Shown here piece by piece: positions 24,930-34,027 of a stretch of DNA of 47,258 nt. The stretch's first letter is position 1; each line of letters starts with the position of its first letter. The stretch is from the NCBI GenBank assembly GCA_900316555.1, contig ONDL01000014.1, positions 1 to 47,258 of the forward strand, read 5' to 3'. A program made the translations under genes and the position numbers. This stretch comes from an uncultured Eubacteriales bacterium. Its GTDB lineage: Bacteria; Bacillota; Clostridia; Oscillospirales; Acutalibacteraceae. Below the pieces are notes generated by a model. That model did not search any database and was not told the DNA's origin. It was given only the letters and a program-made list of their open reading frames with translations.

Positions 24930-26251
24930 TATTTGTCGCCCCTTTCACGGATAATCATGCGGATAGGCGTTCCCTCGAGCCCGAATGCCTCGCGGATACG
25001 GTTTTCGAGATAGCGCTGGTATGAGAAGTGGAAAAGCTCCGCGTTGTTGCAGAAGAACACGAAGGTCGGCGGCTTTACGCTCGCCTGTGTCATATAATAA
25101 ATCTTGAGTCTCTTGCCCTTGTCGGACGGCGGCTGTACGCGCGTCGTCGCCTGAGCGAGAAGCTCGTTGAGCATACCCGTGCGGATTCGCAGGCTGGCGT
25201 TCTCGTTTGCCGCGACGATCGCCTCAAACAGCCTGTCGATGCGCTGTCCCGTCTTTGCGGAGATAAAAACCTGAGGAGCGTAGGACATAAAGGCAAAATC
25301 CGCGTCCAATTTCTTTTTGAACTCGGACATGGTCTTGTCGTTCTTCTCGACGGCGTCCCACTTGTTGACAGCGAGAATACACGCCTTGCCCGCCTCGTGA
25401 GCAAGTCCCGCGACCTTGGTGTCCTGCTCGGTGATACCCTCTGTGGCATCGATCATGATAACGCAGACGTCGCTGCGCTCGATCGCCATCTTCGCGCGCA
25501 GAATGCTGTATTTCTCGATGTCGTCGTAAATACGGCTCTGGCGGCGGAGTCCCGCGGTGTCCGTGAAATTGAACCTGCCGTAGCTGTTCTCGATCAGGGT
25601 GTCGATAGAGTCGCGCGTGGTGCCCGCGATGTCGGACACGATACAGCGCTCGGACGAGGTTATTTTATTGATGAGAGAGGACTTGCCGGCGTTCGGCTTG
25701 CCTATCACCGCGACGTTCACCGCGTCCTCGCCTTCCTCCTCTTCGTCGGAGAAGGTCAGGTGCTCGTACACCGCGTCGAGCAAATCGCCCGTGCCGTGGC
25801 CGTGTACGGCTGAAACCTGTACCGGGTCGCCCAAGCCGAGGTTATAGAACTCGTAGAATGCCATATCGGGTTCGCCGACGGTGTCGCACTTGTTAACGCA
25901 GACGACGATCGGCTTGCCTGACTTCTGAAGCATCTGTGCCACGTCCGCATCGGTCGCGACCATGCCGCTTTTGCAGTCGGTCACAAGGATGATCGCGTTG
26001 GCTGTATCGATCGCAAGCTCTGCCTGACGGCGCATCTGCTCGAGAATAACGTCGTCGCTCTTTGGCTCGATTCCGCCCGTATCGATGACCATTGCGGTCT
26101 TGCCGCACCACTCGACCTCGCCGTAAATGCGGTCGCGGGTGACGCCCGGAGTATCGTCGACGATGGAAACGCGCTGTCCGATGAGTTTATTGAAAAGTGT
26201 TGATTTTCCGACATTCGGTCTGCCCACGATCGCGATCACAGGCTTGTTCAT
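24929..26251 (-). CDS. der: Ribosome-assembly GTPase Der (EngA)
   Basis: The 440-residue tandem GTPase is needed for 50S subunit assembly. The first G domain begins VIAIVGRPNVGKSTLFN, with DTGG and NKCD. The second (after about residue 175) has VAVIGKPNAGKSSLIN, DTAGLRR and NKWD. The C-terminal KH-like domain holds RLKIYYMTQASVKPPTFVFFCN and the terminal GLEGTPIRMIIRER. ATG 26251 (AGGAG 10 bases upstream) is preferred over the longer open frame. It overlaps plsY by one base. Confidence 0.96.
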   Translation of the reverse strand: MNKPVIAIVGRPNVGKSTLFNKLIGQRVSIVDDTPGVTRDRIYGEVEWCGKTAMVIDTGGIEPKSDDVILEQMRRQAELAIDTANAIILVTDCKSGMVATDADVAQMLQKSGKPIVVCVNKCDTVGEPDMAFYEFYNLGLGDPVQVSAVHGHGTGDLLDAVYEHLTFSDEEEEGEDAVNVAVIGKPNAGKSSLINKITSSERCIVSDIAGTTRDSIDTLIENSYGRFNFTDTAGLRRQSRIYDDIEKYSILRAKMAIERSDVCVIMIDATEGITEQDTKVAGLAHEAGKACILAVNKWDAVEKNDKTMSEFKKKLDADFAFMSYAPQVFISAKTGQRIDRLFEAIVAANENASLRIRTGMLNELLAQATTRVQPPSDKGKRLKIYYMTQASVKPPTFVFFCNNAELFHFSYQRYLENRIREAFGLEGTPIRMIIRERGDK

Positions 26252-26274
26252 GTTGATCAACTCCTGTCTATAAG

Positions 26275-26310
26275 ACAAAAGGGCGAACAGAAGTATAGCT
26301 CCTGCCGCCC
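26275..26310 (-). terminator. Terminator or processing hairpin after rpmF
   Basis: On the minus strand GGGCG ... CGCCC (with inner CAG/CTG pairs) is followed by TTTTG, between rpmF and der. Imperfect stem. Confidence 0.5.
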
Positions 26311-26329
26311 ATCGTTTTCAGATAAAGGA

Positions 26330-26515
26330 TTACGCTTCCTTCTTAACGATAACCTGTCTGCCGTTGTACATACCGCAGTTACCGCAAGCTCTGTGCGCAG
26401 CCATCAGCTCGCCGCAGTTGGGGCAAGTTGTGAGTGTGGGCGCGTTGAGCTTCCATACTGTTGAACGTCTTGAGCTCTTTCTTGCGTGTGATGTTTTTCT
26501 CTTAGGTACTGCCAT
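26330..26515 (-). CDS. rpmF: 50S ribosomal protein L32 (zinc-ribbon form)
   Basis: The 61-residue ribosomal protein begins AVPKRKTSHARKSSRRS and has the zinc-binding pair CPNCGE ... CGNCGMYNGR (about 31-52), so it is the C+ form. A strong Shine-Dalgarno precedes it (AGGAGGTCTTTGAA, rc). It follows yceD after 20 bases, the classical yceD-rpmF arrangement. Confidence 0.97.
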   Translation of the reverse strand: MAVPKRKTSHARKSSRRSTVWKLNAPTLTTCPNCGELMAAHRACGNCGMYNGRQVIVKKEA

Positions 26516-26535
26516 TTCAAAGACCTCCTTGTATA

Positions 26536-27036
26536 TTATTCATCTTCCATAAGCTGTTTGAGAATTTCAAGCCTCGAATCTACCTGCGTTCTGTCGCAGC
26601 CGCAATCGCCTTCGTTGAGGTTCTTGCCGCATTTCGGACACAGTCCCCTGCAGTCGTCCTTGCAGAGATATTTCTGAGGATAGTGCAGAATGATGTCCGA
26701 GATGACAACCTCGTCGAGCTCGAGGGTGAAATCGGGTGTTTCAATATAGTCGTCGTTGCGCTCGTCAACAAGCTCCTGCACCAGAGGGTGAGAAAAGCTG
26801 ACTTCCGTTTCGTCCTCAACGGGAGTGCCGCAGCGGTCGCACGGACGGCAAAAGCCGTATTTGCAGCTGAGCGTCAGGGTAACGAGGCTAGCGCGGTTCT
26901 GTGCCTCGGCGTTGACCGTAACGGGAGTAGTGAATGGAAAAATCCCGTCGACGTCGAGTTTTGTAATATCAAGCTCGTAGGAACATTTCTTTGTTTCGCC
27001 GTCGTTCATAAAGACGGATTTCAGTTCAAAAAGCAT
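26536..27036 (-). CDS. yceD: YceD family (DUF177) protein upstream of rpmF
   Basis: The 166-residue DUF177 protein has the family core (KYGFCRPCDRCGTPVEDE ... ELVDERNDDY ... VVISDIILHYPQKYLCKDDCRGLCPKCGKNLNEGDC). It carries several CxxC pairs that probably bind zinc. YceD-type proteins are linked to 23S rRNA/50S biogenesis and are almost always next to rpmF. ATG 27036 has GGGGTG upstream; a GTG 6 bases earlier is possible. Confidence 0.92.
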   Translation of the reverse strand: MLFELKSVFMNDGETKKCSYELDITKLDVDGIFPFTTPVTVNAEAQNRASLVTLTLSCKYGFCRPCDRCGTPVEDETEVSFSHPLVQELVDERNDDYIETPDFTLELDEVVISDIILHYPQKYLCKDDCRGLCPKCGKNLNEGDCGCDRTQVDSRLEILKQLMEDE

Positions 27037-27083
27037 TGACACACCCCAAACCGCATAAACGCATATTAAAACGCTGTCTTATA

Positions 27084-27112
27084 TTATACAAAAGGTTCGG
27101 GACTTTGTCAAC
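27084..27112 (-). promoter_or_regulatory. Consensus sigma-A promoter of yceD-rpmF
   Basis: On the minus strand TTGACA (27112-27107), 17 bases, TATAAT (27089-27084). Both hexamers are perfect. Confidence 0.88.
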
Positions 27113-27210
27113 CGAAAAACACGAGATTTTTGAATTTTTACCGCTTTTTCGGCGCATAGCACAGCCGTTTTTTCCAAATAGGAATAATATTGTATTATTG
27201 CGAGAAAAAC

Positions 27211-27234
27211 GCTCCCGAATTACCTCGGGAGCGC
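27211..27234 (-). terminator. Terminator of the pgi / P-loop unit
   Basis: CGCTCCCGA - ATTACC - TCGGGAGCG stem; on the minus strand followed by TTTTTCTCG. Confidence 0.88.
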
Positions 27235-27255
27235 GTAAAATACTCAATTAACAGA

Positions 27256-27672
27256 TCAGACCTGCTCGCAAACCGCGTTGATGGACTCGGGAATGTCGGC
27301 GCTGTCAGCGGAAATGAGGAGGGTGATGTTGGTGGAAGTTGTCTCGGAGAGATCCTGCAGCTTCTTGGTGAAGGACTCAAGACCCGCGATCGCCTCGGGA
27401 GCGATCTTGAAGGTGGAGTCAACAAGGATATCGGTCACGTCGTAGTTGCCCGCGCAGATACCGCTGAGGAAGCCGTAGAGCATATCATAACCGTAGATAG
27501 TGTACTGCTCGGTGTCGATAAGTCTTGCCTTGTGGGTAACGTCGTAGGTGAGCTTGGAGCCCTTCTCGATAACAACTACGTTACCTGAGGAAGCCGCTAC
27601 TGCCTCGTTAGCGAGAGCGATGAGTTTCTTTGTTTTGCCTGTGCCTTTTTTACCGATTAATAATTTAACCAT
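27256..27672 (-). CDS. Small P-loop NTPase-like protein of unknown function
   Basis: The 138-residue protein begins with a clean Walker A motif, GKKGTGKT (residues 7-14), and has a plausible Walker B strand (DILVD, near 79-83). The rest alternates strands and helices as in a minimal P-loop fold (LLISADSADIPE near 119). It has no membrane segment or extra domain. Database entries of similar length are sometimes labelled PilT-like, but I see no secretion-ATPase features. It lies 41 bases after pgi and before a terminator, so it is probably co-expressed with pgi. Function unknown. Confidence 0.7.
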   Translation of the reverse strand: MVKLLIGKKGTGKTKKLIALANEAVAASSGNVVVIEKGSKLTYDVTHKARLIDTEQYTIYGYDMLYGFLSGICAGNYDVTDILVDSTFKIAPEAIAGLESFTKKLQDLSETTSTNITLLISADSADIPESINAVCEQV

Positions 27673-27713
27673 TGTAAAAACCTCCTGTATTTTAAACTGT
27701 GATGATATTCGGA

Positions 27714-29051
27714 TCAGCCGAGTCTTGCCTCAAGCTCAGCCTTTAATTCGGTGTAACCGGGCTTGCCGAGAAGAGCGAACATGTTCTTCTTGTAGCTCTC
27801 AACGCCGGGCTGGTTGAAGGGATTGACGCCGAGCATTGCGCCTGAGATAGCGCATGCCTTCTCGAAGAAGTAGATGAGATAGCCGAGCTCGGTCTCGTTC
27901 ATCTCGGGAACGTTGATCACGATGTTGGGAACGCCGCCGTCGTTGTGAGCGAGAACGGTGCCCTCGAACGCCTTGCGGTTGACAAAGCCCATGGTCTTGC
28001 CGCTGAGGAAGTTGAGGCCGTCTACGTTTGTCGGATCGGTGCCGAGTGTGATCTCCTGCTTGCACTTGTCGAAGAGCACTACTGTCTCGAACATTGTGCG
28101 TCTGCCGTCCTGAATGTACTGGCCGAGGGAGTGAAGGTCGGTCGAGAATACAACGCTTGAGGGATAGATACCCTTGTTGTCCTTGCCCTCGCTCTCGCCG
28201 TAGAGCTGCTTGAACCACTCAGCCATCATGGTGTAGGCAGGCTCGTAGGCTACCATGATCTCCATGGTCTTGCCCTTGCGGTAAAGCAGGTTGCGGATAG
28301 CGGCATACTTGTAGCAGTCGTTGGTGAACAGGTCGTCGTTGTCGAGCTCCTTCTGAGCGGTCTGAGCGCCCTGCATGAGTGCGTCGATGTCGGCGCCCGA
28401 AACAGCGATCGGAAGCAGGCCGACAGCTGTGAGAACGGAGAATCTGCCGCCTACGTCGTCGGGTACTACGAAGGTCTCGTAGCCTTCCTTGTCAGCGAGC
28501 TCCTTGAGAGTGCCGCGCGCCTTGTCGGTGGTGCAGTAGATGCGCTCGCGTGCGCCTTCCTTGCCGTACTTATTCTCGAGCATCTCGCGGAATACGCGGA
28601 AAGCGATCGCGGGCTCGGTGGTTGTGCCGGACTTGGAAATCATGTTTACAGAAACGTCCTTGCCCTCGCAAAGCTCCATGATCTCGGCGAGCGCCGAAGA
28701 GCTGATGGAGTTACCCGTGAAGAAGATCTGGGGTGTGTCCTTGCAGGTGAGGTTGTAGTTCTGTGAGGTGAGGAACTCGATCGCAGCGCGCGCGCCGAGA
28801 TAGGAACCGCCGATGCCGATAACGACAAACACGTCGGTGTCCTTCTTGATCTTCGCGGCAGCAGCCTTGATGCGGGCGAACTCCTCTTTGTCATAATCTG
28901 TGGGAAGGTTCAGCCAACCGATGAAGTCATTGCCGAGACATGTTCCGTCATGCAGAGCCTTATGCGCTGCCTTGACTTCACCTGCAATACCCTCATACTC
29001 ATGGTCGCTGATAAAACCGTTTAAATACTTATCAGTTAATTTTGTTGCCAT
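27714..29051 (-). CDS. pgi: Glucose-6-phosphate isomerase
   Basis: Interconverts glucose-6-phosphate and fructose-6-phosphate in glycolysis. The 445-residue protein is the short bacterial form, with [73 protein letters not shown] (signature region) and a C-terminal [15 protein letters not shown] with the catalytic Lys region. AGGAGG precedes the ATG. It has its own consensus promoter. Confidence 0.97.
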   Translation of the reverse strand: MATKLTDKYLNGFISDHEYEGIAGEVKAAHKALHDGTCLGNDFIGWLNLPTDYDKEEFARIKAAAAKIKKDTDVFVVIGIGGSYLGARAAIEFLTSQNYNLTCKDTPQIFFTGNSISSSALAEIMELCEGKDVSVNMISKSGTTTEPAIAFRVFREMLENKYGKEGARERIYCTTDKARGTLKELADKEGYETFVVPDDVGGRFSVLTAVGLLPIAVSGADIDALMQGAQTAQKELDNDDLFTNDCYKYAAIRNLLYRKGKTMEIMVAYEPAYTMMAEWFKQLYGESEGKDNKGIYPSSVVFSTDLHSLGQYIQDGRRTMFETVVLFDKCKQEITLGTDPTNVDGLNFLSGKTMGFVNRKAFEGTVLAHNDGGVPNIVINVPEMNETELGYLIYFFEKACAISGAMLGVNPFNQPGVESYKKNMFALLGKPGYTELKAELEARLG

Positions 29052-29084
29052 AGTATAAACTCCTCCAAATACCTTTATTCATTT

Positions 29085-29113
29085 ATTATACAATAAACAA
29101 GGGTATTTTGCAA
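29085..29113 (-). promoter_or_regulatory. Promoter of pgi
   Basis: On the minus strand TTGCAA (29113-29108), 17 bases, TATAAT (29090-29085). Flanking AATACC ... GGTATT arms make an imperfect inverted repeat across the promoter, a possible operator. Confidence 0.75.
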
Positions 29114-29130
29114 GGCGTTTTCACCAAAAT

Positions 29131-30267
29131 TTATAATGCAGTTATAGAATTAAAAAGATAGGCGAAAATCCTGCCGAACGAGGTAGGCTCAACGGCGTTC
29201 TCGGCGAGTATCTCATAGGTCTGCTTCTCGTCGCCGAAGGTGTAGGTTATTTTTCCGACGACCTCTCCCTCCTCAACCGGAGCGTCCGCCGCCTCGGGCA
29301 GATCGACCTCGCACTGAGCTTCGTCCGCGCTCGCCTTCTCGGTGACGATGCTTCCCTGAATATCGCAGGAAATGCCGACAGAGCTCTCCATTCCGCCGTT
29401 TACCGAAAGCGTATCGGGCAGATCCTCGGGGGCTTTTAATTCTTTTACAGCATAATTCGCAAAGCCGTAGTCGAGAAGCGCGGCTGAATCCGCAAACCGC
29501 TGCTTGCCTGTGTCGCAGCCTAGCACAACAGAGAGCAGGGTCATTCCGTCGCGCTGCGCCGAAGCCGCCATGCAGCAGCCAGCATCGTCGGTGGTGCCTG
29601 TTTTCAGACCCGTAATACCCTTGTAGGTCTTGAGCAGCTTGTTGGTGTTGACGATCTGGGTCTCGCCGTTTCTGAGATAGTCGAGCCAGATCGACGTGTA
29701 GTCGTAGATTTTCTCGTGCTTCATCAGCTCGCGCGACATCAGAGCCACGTCGTAAGCCGAGGTCAGGTGGCCTTCCTCGTCGAGTCCGTTGCAGTTCTTG
29801 AAGGTCGTATCGTCCATGCCCATCTCCTTTGCGCGGGCGTTCATCTGCTCGACAAACGCGTCCTCGCTGCCGCTGATGTGCTCCGCCAGCGCGACAGCCG
29901 CGTCGTTCGCCGAGGCGACTACCGTTGCCTTGATCATGTCGTCAGCGGTCATGCTCTCGCCTTCCTCGAGCCAGATGTCGCTGCCGCCCATCGAAGCCGC
30001 GTGCGCAGATGAAGTAATCGTATCGTCAAGACTAAGCCTGCCGCTGTCCATCGCCTCGAAAACAAGCAGCAGCGTCATGACCTTTGTGATAGACGCGCAT
30101 GGTCTGTTCTCATGCGCATTTTTCTCAAAAAGAATTTTACCTGTTCTTGCTTCCATAAGGATTGCCGACGGCGCGGAAATACTCCCCTCGTCAAGGGCAA
30201 ACGCGGGCGCGGCAGCCGTTATCAGGAGCGAACAGGCGAGCAATATTGAAACGATCACTTTTCTCAT
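29131..30267 (-). CDS. D-alanyl-D-alanine carboxypeptidase (DacF/PBP5-6 type)
   Basis: The 378-residue secreted or membrane-bound enzyme trims the terminal D-Ala from peptidoglycan stem peptides. It has a signal peptide (about 1-25, cleavage near AFA-LD), the SxxK nucleophile SITK (Ser59, Lys62), the SAN motif (VASANDAAVAL, near 118) and KTGTTDDAG (near 223). The C-terminal PBP5-like domain ends in a short amphipathic tail (GRIFAYLFNSI). Its Shine-Dalgarno lies in a terminator-like hairpin (30275-30304). It could be vegetative or sporulation-specific; the sequence does not decide. Confidence 0.92.
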   Translation of the reverse strand: MRKVIVSILLACSLLITAAAPAFALDEGSISAPSAILMEARTGKILFEKNAHENRPCASITKVMTLLLVFEAMDSGRLSLDDTITSSAHAASMGGSDIWLEEGESMTADDMIKATVVASANDAAVALAEHISGSEDAFVEQMNARAKEMGMDDTTFKNCNGLDEEGHLTSAYDVALMSRELMKHEKIYDYTSIWLDYLRNGETQIVNTNKLLKTYKGITGLKTGTTDDAGCCMAASAQRDGMTLLSVVLGCDTGKQRFADSAALLDYGFANYAVKELKAPEDLPDTLSVNGGMESSVGISCDIQGSIVTEKASADEAQCEVDLPEAADAPVEEGEVVGKITYTFGDEKQTYEILAENAVEPTSFGRIFAYLFNSITAL

Positions 30268-30274
30268 ATGTAAA

Positions 30275-30304
30275 ACACCTCGCCCTATCCTATGAGCGAG
30301 GTGT
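30275..30304 (-). terminator. Terminator-like hairpin that also contains the dac Shine-Dalgarno
   Basis: On the minus strand ACACCTCGC - 12-base loop - GCGAGGTGT followed by TTTTACATATG. The right arm GAGGTG is the Shine-Dalgarno of the carboxypeptidase gene, so pairing would both end the upstream transcript and hide the ribosome site. Confidence 0.7.
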
Positions 30305-30312
30305 CGGTTTTA

Positions 30313-30834
30313 TTACTTTAAGAATTTGAGCTTTCTGACGAGAAGCGGCTCAATCGACTTGTTGCGGCAAACGTTGATGAAACAGATGATCTCAACTACC
30401 CCGAGAAAAGCGAGCAAGCCACAGCCCGCGATCGGAGCGATACAGGTCCAGCAGAGAACAGCGGTCGCGAAACCGACCAGAACCTGTGTGATCAGGATCG
30501 AAAGCTCCTGCTTGATGTGGAAGCGCAGGTACGCGGAATTGTCGGAGCTCTTCGCTAGCAGCGCGATGATGATGCCGATAAAGCTGAGGGCGTAGATCGC
30601 GAGGGCAAAGATCTTGTTATCGTGCACCTCTTCCTCACTGAATTCGGCGGTGTGGTCGTACGGACTTACCGCAGGAGCCGCAGGCGGTACGGGGGGCGTC
30701 TGCTGACCCGGCTGCTGCTGATAGGGCTGGATCTGCTGCTCAGCCTGAGGAGCCGCGTTCAGAGGTGTACCGCAGTTAGTACAGAACACCGCGTCGTCAG
30801 CCAGATTCGCGTGACACTGTGGGCAGGTTTTCAT
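30313..30834 (-). CDS. Zinc-ribbon membrane protein
   Basis: The 173-residue protein starts with a zinc ribbon (CPQCHANLADDAVFCTNCG, Cys4). A Gln/Pro-rich linker follows (about 28-60), then two or three membrane helices (about 75-92, 108-130, 135-155) of the DUF4870-like type ending KFLK. Such zinc-ribbon membrane proteins are common in Clostridia and their role is not established. It follows ispF by 29 bases, so it may be read through from the isp genes. Confidence 0.78.
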   Translation of the reverse strand: MKTCPQCHANLADDAVFCTNCGTPLNAAPQAEQQIQPYQQQPGQQTPPVPPAAPAVSPYDHTAEFSEEEVHDNKIFALAIYALSFIGIIIALLAKSSDNSAYLRFHIKQELSILITQVLVGFATAVLCWTCIAPIAGCGLLAFLGVVEIICFINVCRNKSIEPLLVRKLKFLK

Positions 30835-30863
30835 ATTAATTTCTCCTTCTTCATTTACAAATA

Positions 30864-31331
30864 TTACTCAATAAGGCAAACCGAGTGGGCTGAAATGCCC
30901 TCCAATCTGCCTGTAAAGCCGAGCTTCTCTTCGGTGGTCGCCTTGACGCTGACCTGAGAGACGTCGATTTTGCACGCGCCGGCGATATTCCGGCGCATGG
31001 TATCTATGTAACCGCGCAGCTTTGGCTTCTGGGCGATCACGGTGGAGTCGATATTGACGATTTTGTATCCGTTTTCCTCAAGAACACGCACGACCTCGGC
31101 GAGCAGCAAAAGACTGTCCGCGCCCAAGAATCTGTCGTCTGTATCCGGAAAGAGCTTGCCGATATCTCCAAGCGCGGCGGCTCCGAGAAGCGCGTCGGAA
31201 ATCGCGTGGAGCAGCACGTCGGCGTCGGAATGTCCGAGAAGTCCGTACTCAAACGGGATCTCAACTCCGCCGAGTATCAGCTTACGGTTTTCGGCAAAGC
31301 GGTGAACGTCGTAGCCGTGTCCAATTCGCAT
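30864..31331 (-). CDS. ispF: 2-C-methyl-D-erythritol 2,4-cyclodiphosphate synthase
   Basis: MEP-pathway enzyme that cyclises CDP-ME phosphate, releasing CMP. The 155-residue protein shows the Zn site GHGYDVHRF (Asp8, His10), [31 protein letters not shown], and the C-terminal [17 protein letters not shown]. It lies 17 bases after ispD, so the two MEP genes form an operon. Confidence 0.97.
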   Translation of the reverse strand: MRIGHGYDVHRFAENRKLILGGVEIPFEYGLLGHSDADVLLHAISDALLGAAALGDIGKLFPDTDDRFLGADSLLLLAEVVRVLEENGYKIVNIDSTVIAQKPKLRGYIDTMRRNIAGACKIDVSQVSVKATTEEKLGFTGRLEGISAHSVCLIE

Positions 31332-31348
31332 AGTGGTTCTCCTCTGCC

Positions 31349-32044
31349 TTATCTGGCTCTGTCCTTAAGAATGCTCTCCGCAATGATCACGTCGACGGGC
31401 GTGGTGAGCTTGATGTTCTCCTTGCTGCCCTTGACGACCTCGACCTCGCCTCCCATGTGCTCGATCAGCGAGCAGTCGTCGGTGAAGTTTATCAGGTTGT
31501 CGCCGGCGTTCTCGAGAGCGAAGGTGTAGAGGTCTTTTTCAAAAACCTGCGGAGTCTGAACCGCTCGGAGCTGCGAACGCAGAGGCGTGCTCTCAATGAC
31601 GTTGTAGCCGTTGACGATCTTGATCGTGTCGGTGACAGAGGTGCCGAGAGTTGCGGCGCCTGTTTCGAAAGCAGCCTCGGTGACGCGGTCGATCTCCTCA
31701 ACGGTGATAAGCGGACGCGCGCCGTCGTGAATGGCGTAGTAGTTTGTGTTCTCGTCAGCCGCGGAAATGCCGTTGCGCACACTCTCGGCGCGGCTGGCTC
31801 CGCCCGGGATAAGGCGCTTCACCTTGGAGAAGCCGTTTTCGTCGGCAATCTGCTGAATGCGCTCCATGTCCTGCTCGCGGCAGACAACTATTATCTCGCG
31901 GATCAGATGGCATTTCTGAAATGCGCGCAAAGTATATTCAATCGCGGGCTTGCCGAGCAACGGCAGAAACTGCTTGCTGTCGGCGATTCCCATTCTGACG
32001 GAACCGCCCGCTGCGACGATGATCGCGGAAACAAAGTTTTTCAT
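31349..32044 (-). CDS. ispD: 2-C-methyl-D-erythritol 4-phosphate cytidylyltransferase
   Basis: MEP-pathway enzyme forming CDP-methylerythritol from CTP. The 231-residue protein has the nucleotide-binding start [13 protein letters not shown] ... [16 protein letters not shown], the [10 protein letters not shown] segment (near 105), SVTDTIKIV, and [10 protein letters not shown] ... [14 protein letters not shown] 32044 (GGGGTACGCT ahead). Followed by ispF. Confidence 0.97.
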   Translation of the reverse strand: MKNFVSAIIVAAGGSVRMGIADSKQFLPLLGKPAIEYTLRAFQKCHLIREIIVVCREQDMERIQQIADENGFSKVKRLIPGGASRAESVRNGISAADENTNYYAIHDGARPLITVEEIDRVTEAAFETGAATLGTSVTDTIKIVNGYNVIESTPLRSQLRAVQTPQVFEKDLYTFALENAGDNLINFTDDCSLIEHMGGEVEVVKGSKENIKLTTPVDVIIAESILKDRAR

Positions 32045-32133
32045 AGCGTACCCCTCTGTTTAATGGACAGTTTGTATGGCAAAACCGCGGTCAGGCGGCA
32101 TGCACAGTCGGAATTATAATCGGATAAAAATAC

Positions 32134-33405
32134 TTAAATCTGCTCGAGAGCCTGCTTGAGATCCGCAATCAGGTCGTCGGCGTTCTCGAGACCTACGGAA
32201 AGACGGATCAGATCGGGTGCGATGCCCGCCTCAAGCAACTGCTGATCGGAAAGCTGACGGTGGGTGTGGCTCGCGGGGTGGAGCAGGCATGTTCTCGCGT
32301 CGGCAACGTGAGTCGCGATCGTCGCGAGCTTGAGGCTGTCCATGAACCTGATCGCCTTATCTCTGCCGCCCTTTACGGCAAACGCCATTACGCCGCAGGA
32401 GCCGTTGGGCAGGTACTTTTTGGAAAGCTCGTTGTACTTGTCGCCCTCGAGGTCGGGATAGTGGATCCACGCCACCTTATCCTGCTTGCTGAGGAACTCG
32501 GCGACCTTCTTCGCGTTCTCGCAGTGTCTGTTCATGCGGACATGAAGGCTCTCAAGGCCGTTGTTGAGATAGAACGCATTCTGCGGTGACTGGATAGAAC
32601 CGAGGTCGCGCATGAGCTGAGAGGTCGCCTTTGTGATATAACCGAGCTTGCCGAACTTCTCGGCGTATACAAGGCCGTGATAGCTCTCGTCGGGGGTGGT
32701 GAGTCCGGGATACATATCGGCGTGTGCCATCCAGTCGAAGTTGCCGCTGTCGATGATCGCGCCGCCTACGCTGATGGCATGACCGTCCATGTACTTTGTG
32801 GTCGAATGTGTGACGATGTCAGCGCCGAACTCAATCGGGCGGCAGTTGGCGGGAGTCGCGAAGGTGTTGTCAACGATAAGCGGAACCCCGTGGGAATGCG
32901 CGAGACGCGCGAACTTCTCGATGTCGAGAACGGTAACGGTGGGATTGGTGATGGTCTCGCCGAACAGCGCCCTTGTATTGGGACGGAACGCCTTTGCAAG
33001 CTCCTCCTCGGGCAGATCCTGATCGACAAAGGTGACGTCAATGCCCATCTTCTTCATCGTTACGCCGAGAAGATTGTAGGTGCCGCCGTAAATCGCAGAG
33101 GAAGCGACGATGTGGCTGCCTGTCTCGCAGATGTTGAAGAGCGCGAAGAAGTTAGCCGCCTGTCCGCTCGAGGTGAGCATCGCTGCGACGCCGCCCTCAA
33201 GAGCTGCGAGCTTCGCGGCTACCATGTCGTTGGTGGGGTTCTGAAGTCTGGTGTAGAAATAACCGCTCGCTTCTAAATCAAAGAGCTTGCCCATGTCGTC
33301 GCTGGAAGCGTACTTCCATGTGGTACTCTGGTAAATCGGAAGCTGGCGGGGTTCGCCGTTCTTGGGTTCATATCCTGCGTGCAGGAACTTTGTTTCAATA
33401 TTCAT
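32134..33405 (-). CDS. metY: O-acetylhomoserine sulfhydrylase (Cys/Met metabolism PLP enzyme)
   Basis: Makes homocysteine from O-acetylhomoserine and sulfide for methionine synthesis. The 423-residue PLP protein has TKFLHAGYEPKNGE and QSTTWKYAS, the family GYFYTRLQNPTNDMVAAKLAALEGG, and the PLP lysine in HSTTKYMDGHAISVGG. The C-terminal end (LIRLSVGLENADDLIADLKQAL) is also typical. It fits the MetY class better than MetB. With cysK and ilvA/ridA nearby it is part of the sulfur/amino-acid set of this region. No SAM riboswitch was seen upstream. Confidence 0.95.
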   Translation of the reverse strand: MNIETKFLHAGYEPKNGEPRQLPIYQSTTWKYASSDDMGKLFDLEASGYFYTRLQNPTNDMVAAKLAALEGGVAAMLTSSGQAANFFALFNICETGSHIVASSAIYGGTYNLLGVTMKKMGIDVTFVDQDLPEEELAKAFRPNTRALFGETITNPTVTVLDIEKFARLAHSHGVPLIVDNTFATPANCRPIEFGADIVTHSTTKYMDGHAISVGGAIIDSGNFDWMAHADMYPGLTTPDESYHGLVYAEKFGKLGYITKATSQLMRDLGSIQSPQNAFYLNNGLESLHVRMNRHCENAKKVAEFLSKQDKVAWIHYPDLEGDKYNELSKKYLPNGSCGVMAFAVKGGRDKAIRFMDSLKLATIATHVADARTCLLHPASHTHRQLSDQQLLEAGIAPDLIRLSVGLENADDLIADLKQALEQI

Positions 33406-33434
33406 ATGTATGACTCCTTTACATTTTATATGCG

Positions 33435-33947
33435 TTACTTAAAAAATCCTGTCAGAAATCCCGTGAGGAAATCCGTGCCCCAGATCACAAGGCAAAACAG
33501 GATAATTATCAGGATTGCCGAGAGAATCTTGACCGTAGTGCGCTTCGCGGGGCTCATTTCGACCTGCTCCTCGCTCTCGGCTGTGTTCTCTACATCCTGC
33601 ATATCTACCGTTATTTCCTCGCCCTCGGGCTTTATCGCGCCGATGCCGACGCAGATATCGTACGCCTTCTCATAGGCTGCATAAGGCACGAGGATATCCT
33701 TGTCGTTGATATCCGATCCCGTCACGGCGTCCGCGGAGAGGTTGTTTTTTCTCGCGGCAAGGTCGCTCGGGATTCCGCCGCTCTCGAGTGCGGACTGAAC
33801 TCGCTGAGCCTCAAAGCCCGACGCGGACAGCAGAAACACGGGTGTATTCTCGTCCTCGATCGGATAAAGCTGCTGCGGCTTGCGGCACTCGGTGCAGATG
33901 TCAAACTTGTCCTCATGGATATGCTTGCACTTTTTACAATATTTCAT
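33435..33947 (-). CDS. Zinc-ribbon, DUF2007-like, C-terminally anchored membrane protein
   Basis: The 170-residue protein has a Cys4 zinc ribbon (CKKCKHIHEDKFDICTECRKP, about 3-23). A middle domain (about 32-100; VFLLSASGFEAQRVQSALESGGIPSDL) resembles the DUF2007 putative signal-transducing family. Near the C-terminus is one membrane helix (about 142-163) ending TGFLTGFFK. ATG 33947 (AAAGGCAG ahead) is preferred over the longer open frame. It lies 29 bases upstream of metY and may share its transcript. No specific function known. Confidence 0.72.
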   Translation of the reverse strand: MKYCKKCKHIHEDKFDICTECRKPQQLYPIEDENTPVFLLSASGFEAQRVQSALESGGIPSDLAARKNNLSADAVTGSDINDKDILVPYAAYEKAYDICVGIGAIKPEGEEITVDMQDVENTAESEEQVEMSPAKRTTVKILSAILIIILFCLVIWGTDFLTGFLTGFFK

Positions 33948-33997
33948 CGTTAAACTGCCTTTCAAAAATATATACAATATTATTCTACCACAAAATA

Positions 33998-34020
33998 GCG
34001 GCAGGTACAATACCTGCCGC
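33998..34020 (-). terminator. Terminator of dpaAB
   Basis: Perfect 10-bp stem GCGGCAGGTA / TACCTGCCGC with a 3-base loop; on the minus strand followed by TATTTTG. Confidence 0.85.
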
Positions 34021-34027
34021 GCAAAAA

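Noticed and set aside
25028..25813. Open frame opposite der
   Set aside because: Shadow of a full-length Der GTPase.
33406..33434. SAM riboswitch upstream of metY
   Set aside because: Only 29 bases separate metY from the upstream gene, and no SAM-I core motif is seen there or before that gene.
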